In this document: positions 42,139-48,948 of the stretch, piece after piece
Numbering within the stretch: the first letter of the stretch is position 1
Layout: the number at the start of each line of letters is the position of its first letter
Origin: Amycolatopsis sp. A133
Lineage (GTDB): Bacteria; Actinomycetota; Actinomycetes; Mycobacteriales; Pseudonocardiaceae
Direction of reading: 5' to 3'
DNA: 64,000 nt
Assembly (NCBI RefSeq): GCF_031082405.1
Contig: NZ_JAVHJU010000020.1
Span: 62,001-126,000 of the forward strand
Program-made: the position numbers and the translations under genes
Notes under the pieces: generated by a model
The model's input: only the letters and a program-made list of their open reading frames with translations
Database searches by the model: none
Told to the model about the DNA's origin: nothing

Positions 42139-42211
42139 TGGCGGCCAAGTTGGCCGCTGGTTGGGCGCCGGCTTTGACTGGGGTGATGCAAGCCCTCGCC
42201 GGCGCGTTGCG

Positions 42212-42886
42212 TCAGGGGTGCAGCGGGGAAACCTCGGCGTCGGCGGCCTTCAGGGCCTCGATCACGCTGCTCAGGTGCCGCCGCGCGGCCTCGGCGGCTT
42301 CGTCCGGGTGGTTCGCGCAGATCGCGTCGATGATCGCCAGGTGCTCCGGGAGCGAGACCTGCGGGCGGCCGGGGCGCATGGCCAGGCGGAACTGGTGGCG
42401 GACGCTCTGGCCGCGGAGCCGTTCCAGCACCTGCGCCGCGGTGCGCTGGCCGCTGATTTCGCGGACGCGGCGGTGCAGCCGCTGGTTGAGCCCGGAGTAG
42501 CCGACGACGTCCCCGCCCGCCACGGCCATCTGCATCCGTTCGCCGAGTTCGCGCAGCTCGCCGACCTCGGCGTCGGAGATGCGCTCGGCCGCCTTCGCCG
42601 CGCACAGCGACTCGAGCATCATCCGGACCTCGGAGATCTCGACGGCCTCCTCCAGGGAAACGGCGCGCACCCGGGCGCCCCGGTTCTGCACCCGCTCGAC
42701 GAGGCCTTCGTTGGTGAGTTCGATCAGCGCGGCCCGCACCGTGGCGCGGCTGGCCCGGAACTGGGCGGAGAGATCGGCCTCGACCAGCCGCTGGTTAGGC
42801 ACGAATTCGCCGCGGACGATGGCGTCCCGGACGGCCGCCACCACCGAACGGTCCCCCGGCTGCCGGTCCGCAGCACTCTCGGTCAT
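42212..42886 (-). CDS. GntR-family (FadR/FCD) regulator of the aromatic cluster
   Basis: A 224-residue regulator: the wHTH reads VRDAIVRGEFVPNQRLVEAD and ASRATVRAALIELTNEGLVER, followed by an all-helical FCD ligand domain with metal-binding-type residues (NQRLHRRVREISG, EHLAIIDAICANH). FCD regulators in aromatic-acid clusters typically release DNA on binding a pathway acid. GGAG precedes the ATG at 42886. It is divergent from the DUF1932 dehydrogenase, with a candidate operator between them. Confidence 0.85.
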   Translation of the reverse strand: MTESAADRQPGDRSVVAAVRDAIVRGEFVPNQRLVEADLSAQFRASRATVRAALIELTNEGLVERVQNRGARVRAVSLEEAVEISEVRMMLESLCAAKAAERISDAEVGELRELGERMQMAVAGGDVVGYSGLNQRLHRRVREISGQRTAAQVLERLRGQSVRHQFRLAMRPGRPQVSLPEHLAIIDAICANHPDEAAEAARRHLSSVIEALKAADAEVSPLHP

Positions 42887-42902
42887 AACCTCGGCTCCGT
42901 CT

Positions 42903-42918
42903 TTGTTGACAATTTTGT
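42903..42918. promoter_or_regulatory. GntR operator between regulator and dehydrogenase genes
   Basis: TTGTTGACAATTTTGT contains the reverse complement of ATTGTCAACAA. A TTGACA at 42906-42911 overlaps it and could be the plus-strand -35 box of the dehydrogenase gene. Confidence 0.6.
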
Positions 42919-42964
42919 CGAGCACATCGTGTACTCGATCGTAGCTGGCAAGGAGGATTCTGCT

Positions 42965-43960
42965 ATGACCGGAACCATCGCGGTACTCGGACTCGGCGAA
43001 GCGGGAGGTGCGCTCGCCCGCGACCTGGCCGCCGCGGGAGCCGTGGTCCGCGGCTACGACCCGGCGATTTCCGCAGCCGAGGCCGCCGGCACCGGCCCGG
43101 CAGCGCACGGCACCGCCGGCAGGCGAGCCGAACCCGCCGACGAGCCGCCCGCGCCACCCCGCAGCACCACCACCAGCCCAACCCAACCCGCCGACAAGCC
43201 GCCCGCACCACCCCGCAGCACCGCCGCCGGCCGAACCCCACCCGCGAACAGGCCTCCCGCGCCACCCCAGCCCGCCACCGGAGCCGACCTCGGACTCGCC
43301 GGCGTCATCATCACCACTTCCGAAGCCGAAGCCGCCCGCGGGGCCGACCTGATCCTCAGCGTCAACAGCGCATCCGCCGCCCTCGAAGCACTTCGAGCCG
43401 GACTTCCCACCCTCCACCCGGGCGCCGTCTGGGCCGATCTGAACACCGCCTCCCCCGGCACCAAACGACAACTCGCCACCCTCGCCGCCGAGCACGACGT
43501 CCCCTTCGCCGACGTGGCGATCATGGCTCCCGTCCCCGGCCGGGGGCTGCAGGTGCCGATGCTCGCCACCGGGCCCGCCGCGGACACCGCCGCCACGGTC
43601 CTCAACGCGCTCGGCGCGGCCGTCGAGACCATGCCCGGCGAGGCCGGGCTCGCCGCCGAACGGAAGCTGCTGCGCAGCGTCTTCTTCAAAGGCATGTCCG
43701 CCGCCGTCGTCGAAGCCCTCCAGGCGGCGCGGGCCGCGGGCTGCGAAGACTGGCTGCGAAAGATCGTCGTCGACGAGCTCACCTCGGCCGGGGCCGCCAC
43801 CGTGGACCGGCTCGTCGACGGCTCGTACCGGCACGCCGTCCGCCGCACCGCCGAGATGGCCGCCGCCGCCGAAATGCTCGGCGAACTCGGCGTGCGAGCC
43901 GATGTCGCCGCCGCCGCTCGGGACCAGCTAGCGCGCATAGCTGATTCACAGGATTGTTAA
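42965..43960 (+). CDS. DUF1932-type NAD(P)-binding dehydrogenase with Pro-rich insert
   Basis: A 331-residue member of the 6-phosphogluconate/hydroxyisobutyrate dehydrogenase-like group with a C-terminal DUF1932 domain. The Rossmann start is AVLGLGEAGGALARDLAAAG; the DUF1932 part reads ERKLLRSVFFKGMSAAVVEAL. Between the second strand (GYDP) and GADLILSVNSA lies an extra 70 or so residues with three 18-residue Pro-rich repeats, which is unusual. In this cluster it may be the CHMS dehydrogenase making PDC, but LigC itself belongs to another family, so the role is inferred. AAGGAGG precedes the ATG at 42965. Confidence 0.75.
   Translation: MTGTIAVLGLGEAGGALARDLAAAGAVVRGYDPAISAAEAAGTGPAAHGTAGRRAEPADEPPAPPRSTTTSPTQPADKPPAPPRSTAAGRTPPANRPPAPPQPATGADLGLAGVIITTSEAEAARGADLILSVNSASAALEALRAGLPTLHPGAVWADLNTASPGTKRQLATLAAEHDVPFADVAIMAPVPGRGLQVPMLATGPAADTAATVLNALGAAVETMPGEAGLAAERKLLRSVFFKGMSAAVVEALQAARAAGCEDWLRKIVVDELTSAGAATVDRLVDGSYRHAVRRTAEMAAAAEMLGELGVRADVAAAARDQLARIADSQDC
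43133..43270 (+). repeat. 54-bp in-frame tandem repeat in the dehydrogenase gene
   Basis: Units start at 43133, 43187 and 43241 (the last partial) and encode PADEPPAPPRST..., PADKPPAPPRST... and PANRPPAPPQ. The 54-bp period preserves the frame. It lies in a surface loop of the Rossmann domain. Confidence 0.8.
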
Positions 43961-44394
43961 CGTCGCGGGCCGCCTCGCCGAGGCGCTTCGGCGCCCGGCC
44001 GGTCGCCGTCGTCTGGTTCACGCTCACCGCGGGCGGGGTCGGCCTCCTGGCCGTCCGCATGCCGCTGCCGCTGACCTACGTCGTCGTGTTCCTCACCGGC
44101 GCGTGGCTGTTCAGCGCCCAGACCCTGGTCTACGCCGCCGTCGGCGCCCACTACCCCGCCGGCAGCCGCGCCACGGCGCTCGGCTGGGTCGCCGGGGTCG
44201 GCCGCTTCGGCGCGGTGTTCGGCCCGTGGCCGGGCGGCGTGCTGGTCGCGAGTGGACTGTCCACACCGGGCTTCGGCGGGTTCGCGGTCGCCGGCCTGCT
44301 GGGCGCGGCGATGGTCGCGCTGGTGCGACGGCCGGCACAGGTGACGGCGGGTTCCCCGCGGGTAGACTCGGAGGTCCCGAGACTGCGCAGGTGA
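43954..44394 (+). pseudogene. C-terminal remnant of an MFS transporter
   Basis: The frame encodes about five membrane helices and motifs of the last part of an aromatic-acid/H+ symporter: LPLTYVVVFLTGAWLFSAQTLVYAAVGAHYPAGSRATALGWVAGVGRFGAVFGPWPGG. The first seven or so helices are missing. It abuts the dehydrogenase stop and has no convincing ribosome-binding site, so it is probably a decayed relic of the original cluster transporter, left when DNA upstream was lost. A functional MFS gene (45490-46842) persists nearby. Confidence 0.7.
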
Positions 44395-45488
44395 ACCTCT
44401 TCGTGACAGCGACCGACGCGGCCCTCGAACGGGAACGGCTGCTGGCGCCGTCGCGCATCTACGTCGAACCCGCCGCCGCCGCACTCCCCCGCGGGCGCCA
44501 GGTGCTCGACCGCTTCCCCGACGCGACGGTCGTCGAGGTGGACAGCCACTGGCGCATCCCCGAGCTGCACGGCGACGAGACCAACGTCCGCCGCTGGGTG
44601 CGCATCAAACGCGAAGCCCTCGTGCTGGGGGTCAAGAAGTCGCTGACGGCCCGGCCCAACGGGCGGTCCGCGGACTTCATCGCCCCGTCGACGTCCAACG
44701 GCTGCGCGATGGCGTGCGCCTACTGCTACGTCCCCCGCCGCAAGGGCTACTCCAACCCGATCACCGTCTTCGCCAACATCGAGCAGATCACCGGCTACCT
44801 GGCCCGTCACATCGCCCGGCAGGGGCCCAAGCCCGAGCCGAACCAGTGCGACCCCGCCGCGTGGGTCTACGACATCGGCGAGAACTCCGACTGCTCGGTC
44901 GACGCCCTCGTCAGCGACAACGTCGCCGACCTCGTCGGGCTCTTCGCCGGGCAGCCGACGGCGAAGGCGTCCTTCGCCACCAAGTACGTCCACCACGGGC
45001 TGCTGGACCTGGCCCCGCGCGGCCGCACCCGCATCCGGTTCTCCCTGATGCCCGAACGGCCCGCGAAGCTGCTGGACCTGCGCACCACCCCGATCGCCGA
45101 CCGCCTGCGCGCAATGGACGACTTCGTCGCCGCGGGCTACGAGGTGCACGTCAACTTCAGCCCCGTCGTCGTGTACGACGGCTGGCTCGGCGACTGGGCC
45201 GCGCTGCTGCGGGACCTCGGCGACGCCACGAACGACAACACCAAGGCCCAGCTGGCCGCGGAGGTGATCATGCTGACGCACAACCGCGGCCTGCACGAGG
45301 TCAACCTGGGCTGGCACCCCAAGGCGGAGCAGGTCCTGTGGCGGCCCGACCTGCAGGAGACCAAGCGCAGCGAGGGCGGGGGCGTGAACGTCCGCTACCG
45401 GGCCGGCCACAAGCGGGCCCTGCTGGACGAGCTCCTCGACCTCATCGCCGTCCACGCCCCGTACCTGCGCGTCCGGTACGCGTTCTGA
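44391..45488 (+). CDS. Radical SAM protein, spore photoproduct lyase-like
   Basis: A 365-residue radical SAM enzyme. The [4Fe-4S] Cys triad is in NGCAMACAYCYVPRRKGYSNP (CxxxCxxC), preceded by KREALVLGVKKSLTARPNGRSADFIAPSTS. RILVD-like SRIYVEPAAAALPRGRQVLDRF at the start and HVNFSPVVVYDGWLGDWAALLRDLG later match the SplB-like family. True spore photoproduct lyases repair thymine dimers; this relative may repair DNA or act otherwise. GTG 44391 overlaps the MFS-remnant stop; GTG 44403 is an alternative. It has no evident link to aromatic catabolism. Confidence 0.7.
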   Translation: MNLFVTATDAALERERLLAPSRIYVEPAAAALPRGRQVLDRFPDATVVEVDSHWRIPELHGDETNVRRWVRIKREALVLGVKKSLTARPNGRSADFIAPSTSNGCAMACAYCYVPRRKGYSNPITVFANIEQITGYLARHIARQGPKPEPNQCDPAAWVYDIGENSDCSVDALVSDNVADLVGLFAGQPTAKASFATKYVHHGLLDLAPRGRTRIRFSLMPERPAKLLDLRTTPIADRLRAMDDFVAAGYEVHVNFSPVVVYDGWLGDWAALLRDLGDATNDNTKAQLAAEVIMLTHNRGLHEVNLGWHPKAEQVLWRPDLQETKRSEGGGVNVRYRAGHKRALLDELLDLIAVHAPYLRVRYAF

Positions 45489-45489
45489 G

Positions 45490-46842
45490 TCAGACCCCGG
45501 CCGGCGCCGCGGCGGTGGTCTGCAGCCGCGCCTGCCGGGTCCGGGGCCCGAAGACCGCCAGCACCACCGCGCCGACCAGCCACGTGCCCGCGATGAAGTA
45601 GAAGACGCTCCGGTACCCGCTGCCGTTGTACAGCCCGGCCACGATCAGCGGCCCCACCGCGTTCGACAGCCGCCCCAGGCCGTACGACACGCCGGTGCCG
45701 AGCGACCGGCCGCGCGTGTCGAACAGCTCCGGCGAGTACGCGTACCCGAGTGCCGTGTACCCGCGCTCGAACATGTTGACCAGGAAGCCGAACACGACGA
45801 TCAGGACCGGGTTGAACGTCAGCCCGTACAACAGCCCGCACAGCGCGATCACGGCGCCGAACGCGACCAGGCACCACTTGCGCTCGAAGCGATCGGTGAC
45901 CAGGGCCGCCAGGTACGACCCCAGCGGCGCGCCGACCGTCGTGAGCGCCACGTAGAACACGGACTTCTCGACGCTGAAGCCCTCCTTGGCCAGCAGCGTC
46001 GGCGCCCAGCTCGAGTAACCGAAGAAGCCGATCGTCTGCGTCACCCACAGGACCGTCAGCAGCAACGTCGGCAGCAGGTACCTCTTACGCAGCAGCAGCC
46101 GCAGCGGCGCCTTGGTCACCGGCGCCTCGTCGATCGGCGGTGCCGGCTCCGGCAGCGGGCCCTTCTCCGCCGCGACCTGCGCCTCGATCTCCCGCAGCAC
46201 CACGTCCGCCTTGGCGTGCTCGCCCCGGCTCTCGTACCAGCGGGGCGACTCCTTCAGCCGCCGCGTGAACAGCACGAGCAGGACGCCGAGCGCGCCCCAC
46301 AGGTAGACCAGCCGCCACGACCAGCCGTTGAGCGGCACGACGGCACTGGCGATCAGGTTGGTCACCGGTGTGCCGCAGATGCCGATCACGATCGCGTAGG
46401 CCTGGTACTTGCCGCGGTTCGCCGCGGGGTACAGCTCGTTGACGTAGATCACCGCGACGACGGTCATCGCCGACAGGCCCGCCGAAGTCAGGATCCGGAA
46501 CGCGCCCAGCGACACGATGTCCCACGAGAACACCGCCGCGAACGAGAAGACGCCGAACCACACGGTCGTCAGCACGAGGGCGTTCTTCCGGCCCCAGCGG
46601 TCGGCGATGGTGCTCGCGATGATCGAGCCGAAGAACATGCCGACGAACGACAGCGAGGTCACGTAGGCGACCTGGTTGACCGTCACGCCCCACAGCTTGA
46701 TCAGCTTGGGCGCGGTGGTGGCGAAGCTGTTGATGTCGGCGAACTCGAAGAAGTAGGCGAACGAGACGGCGAACAGGGTGTACTTGTGGAACCGGCCGAT
46801 CGGCAGGCGGTTCAGCCGGTTGAGCGCGTTGGCGTGCTGCAT
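45490..46842 (-). CDS. MFS transporter, likely aromatic-acid uptake
   Basis: A 450-residue protein with 12 predicted helices. Motif A is GSIIASTIADRWGRKNALV and the central loop holds LKESPRWYESRGEHAKADVVLREIE, as in sugar-porter and AAHS-related carriers; ERGYTALGYAYSPELFDTRGRSLGTG is the cognate motif in the C-half. It is transcribed with ligI and ligJ (30-nt gap after ligI), so it probably imports the aromatic acid that feeds the cluster. Confidence 0.75.
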   Translation of the reverse strand: MQHANALNRLNRLPIGRFHKYTLFAVSFAYFFEFADINSFATTAPKLIKLWGVTVNQVAYVTSLSFVGMFFGSIIASTIADRWGRKNALVLTTVWFGVFSFAAVFSWDIVSLGAFRILTSAGLSAMTVVAVIYVNELYPAANRGKYQAYAIVIGICGTPVTNLIASAVVPLNGWSWRLVYLWGALGVLLVLFTRRLKESPRWYESRGEHAKADVVLREIEAQVAAEKGPLPEPAPPIDEAPVTKAPLRLLLRKRYLLPTLLLTVLWVTQTIGFFGYSSWAPTLLAKEGFSVEKSVFYVALTTVGAPLGSYLAALVTDRFERKWCLVAFGAVIALCGLLYGLTFNPVLIVVFGFLVNMFERGYTALGYAYSPELFDTRGRSLGTGVSYGLGRLSNAVGPLIVAGLYNGSGYRSVFYFIAGTWLVGAVVLAVFGPRTRQARLQTTAAAPAGV

Positions 46843-46872
46843 TGCATGCCCTTCAAGGGTTTCAGGGGGAGT

Positions 46873-47787
46873 TCAGGCGGTTTCGCCGGGCCAGTACAGG
46901 CGCATCGGGTTGTCGACGAGCAGCTTCCGCTGCCGCTCGGGGGTGTCCGCGATCCGCGGCACGTGGTCGACGAGCAGCCCGTCGTCGGGCATGTGGTGCT
47001 TCAGGTTCGGGTGCGGCCAGTCGGTGCCCCACAGCACCCGGTCGGGGAACTCCGCGACGACGCGGCGGGCGAACGGGACGACGTCGGTGTAGGCGTGGCG
47101 TTCGCCGTCCAGCGCCGGCGGCCCGGTCACGGTGAGCCGCTCGGGGCAGCTCACCTTCACCCAGACGTCGTGGGTGGCGGCGAAGGAGAGGAACCGGCCG
47201 AATTCCGGGCCGTCGACCGGCTTGGTCACGTCGGGACGTCCCAGGTGGTCGATCACCAGCGGCGTGGGCAGCGCCCCGAAGAACGGCTCCAGCTCGGGCA
47301 GGTCCGCGGCCTCGAAGTAGAGGACGACGTGCCAGCCGAGCGGGGCGATCTTCTTCGCGATGGCGCTCAGGTCTTCCCGCGGCGACGCGTCGACCAGCCG
47401 CTTGACGAAGTTGAACCGCACGCCCCGGACGCCCGCCGCGTCCAGCTCCCGCAGTTCGGCCTCGCCGACGTCGGGCCGGACGGTCGCGACGCCGCGCGCC
47501 CGGCCGCCTGCCGCCCGGACGGCGTCGACCATCGCGGAGTTGTCGGCGCCGTGGCAGGTGGCCTGCACGATGACGTTCCGGGCGACGCCGAGGTGGTCGC
47601 GCAGCGCGAAGAGCTCGTCCTTGCCCGCGTCGCAGGGCGTGTACTTGCGCTCGGGCGCGAAGGGGAACCCGGCCTGCGGGCCGAACACGTGGCAGTGCGC
47701 GTCCACCGCGCCGGGCGGCAGCCGGAACTGCGGGGTGGCCGGTGCGGCGCACCAGTCCAGCCACCCGGGCGTCTTCGGCGCGGTCAC
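46873..47787 (-). CDS. ligI: 2-pyrone-4,6-dicarboxylate hydrolase (LigI-like)
   Basis: A 304-residue amidohydrolase of the LigI group (COG3618). Family features are AVDAHCHVFGPQAGFPFAPERKYTP at the first strand (HxH), RGVRFNFVKRLVDASPR, PLVIDHLGRPDV and WGTDWPHPNLKHHMPDDG with the catalytic Asp. LigI hydrolyses the lactone PDC to 4-oxalomesaconate and needs no metal. The GTG at 47787 overlaps the stop of ligJ by 4 nt, so the two are coupled. Only the substrate, not the fold, is uncertain. Confidence 0.8.
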   Translation of the reverse strand: MTAPKTPGWLDWCAAPATPQFRLPPGAVDAHCHVFGPQAGFPFAPERKYTPCDAGKDELFALRDHLGVARNVIVQATCHGADNSAMVDAVRAAGGRARGVATVRPDVGEAELRELDAAGVRGVRFNFVKRLVDASPREDLSAIAKKIAPLGWHVVLYFEAADLPELEPFFGALPTPLVIDHLGRPDVTKPVDGPEFGRFLSFAATHDVWVKVSCPERLTVTGPPALDGERHAYTDVVPFARRVVAEFPDRVLWGTDWPHPNLKHHMPDDGLLVDHVPRIADTPERQRKLLVDNPMRLYWPGETA

Positions 47788-48809
47788 CGGCCCTGCCCCT
47801 TCAGGAGCGCGTCCAGGCGCGGGTAGACGGCGCGGGCGTTGTGCTCGCGGATCGCCGCCCAGTCCGTTTCGGACAGTTTCGCGGCTTCGGCGTACCGGCG
47901 GGTGTCGTCGAAGTGGTGGCCGGTGCGCGGGTCGACGCTGCGGACCGCGCCGATCATCTCCGACGCGAAGAGGATGTTGCGCGCCGGGATGACGTCGAAG
48001 AGCAGGTCCGAGCCCGGCTGGTGGTAGACGCAGGTGTCGAAGAAGACGTTGCCCAGCACGTGCTCCTCCAGCTCCGGCTTGCCCAGCGCCATCGCCAGGC
48101 CGCGGAACCGGCCCCAGTGGTAGGGCACCGCGCCGCCGCCGTGCGGGATGATCAGCCGCAGCGTGGGGAAGTCGGTGAACAGGTCGCCCTGCACCAGCTG
48201 CATGAACGCGGTCGTGTCGGCGTTGAGGTAGTGCGCGCCGGTGGTGTGGAACGCGGGGTTGACGCTGGTGCTGACGTGCACCATCGCCGGGACGTCGTAC
48301 TCCACCATCTTTTCGTAGATCGGGTACCACGACCGGTCGGTCAGCGGCGGGGCCGTCCAGTGGCCGCCGCTCGGGTCGGGGTTGAGGTTCAGCGCGACGG
48401 CGCCGTACTCCTCGACGCAGCGGGTCAGCTCCGGGAGGCAGGTGGCGGGGTCGGCGCCCGGGGACTGCGGGAGCATCGCCGCCGGCGCGAACCGCTCCGG
48501 GTAGAGCGTGCTGACGCGGTGGCAGAGCTCGTTGCAGATCGCCGCCCACGCCGACGAGGTCTCGAAGCCGCCGACGTGGTGGGCCATGAAGGAGGCGCGG
48601 GGCGAAAAGATCGTCAGGTCGATGCCGCGTTCGTCCATCAGCCGCAGCTGGTTCGGCTCGATGGTTTCGCGCAGTTCGTCGTCGCTGATCCGCAGGTCGG
48701 CCCGGACGGGCGCGGGGCAGGCGCCGTCCAGGGCGGCGATCTGCCGGTCGCGCCACGCCGCGAGGGCGGGCGGCGCGATCGTGTAGTGGCCGTGGCAGTC
48801 GATGATCAA
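47784..48809 (-). CDS. ligJ: 4-oxalomesaconate hydratase (LigJ-like)
   Basis: A 341-residue amidohydrolase-fold hydratase. The N-terminus IIDCHGHYTIAPPALAAWRDRQI is characteristic of LigJ, with HxH metal ligands; FSPRASFMAHHVG, NPDPSGGHWT, MVHVSTS, IIPHGGGAVPYHWGRFRG and the late ILFASEMIGAVRSVDP complete the family pattern. LigJ adds water to 4-oxalomesaconate, giving CHA for the aldolase. It begins at TTG 48809 with GAGGAA upstream. It is first in the ligJ-ligI-MFS operon, behind a GntR-type palindrome. Confidence 0.85.
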   Translation of the reverse strand: MIIDCHGHYTIAPPALAAWRDRQIAALDGACPAPVRADLRISDDELRETIEPNQLRLMDERGIDLTIFSPRASFMAHHVGGFETSSAWAAICNELCHRVSTLYPERFAPAAMLPQSPGADPATCLPELTRCVEEYGAVALNLNPDPSGGHWTAPPLTDRSWYPIYEKMVEYDVPAMVHVSTSVNPAFHTTGAHYLNADTTAFMQLVQGDLFTDFPTLRLIIPHGGGAVPYHWGRFRGLAMALGKPELEEHVLGNVFFDTCVYHQPGSDLLFDVIPARNILFASEMIGAVRSVDPRTGHHFDDTRRYAEAAKLSETDWAAIREHNARAVYPRLDALLKGQGR

Positions 48810-48862
48810 GGTGGTTCCTCGTCGCTTCGGGTCTCGATAGTCGCACAGTAATCGTCGATGAG

Positions 48863-48874
48863 ATTGTTAACAAT
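48863..48874. promoter_or_regulatory. GntR operator upstream of ligJ
   Basis: ATTGTTAACAAT is a perfect 12-bp palindrome, flanked by TCGTCG (48853-48858) and CGACGA (48880-48885). It sits about 55 nt upstream of the ligJ start, over a possible TTGTTA/TACTGT promoter. Confidence 0.65.
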
Positions 48875-48948
48875 ATCTACGACGAGGTTGTTACGGCCGT
48901 GTTCCCGGCTCGGCTTGAGCCCCGCCCGTCCGGACCTAGACTCTCCGC

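Noticed and set aside
43953..43961. ATTGTTAAC at the end of the dehydrogenase gene as a fourth GntR site
   Set aside because: Only half of the palindrome is present and it includes the stop codon; the match is likely chance.
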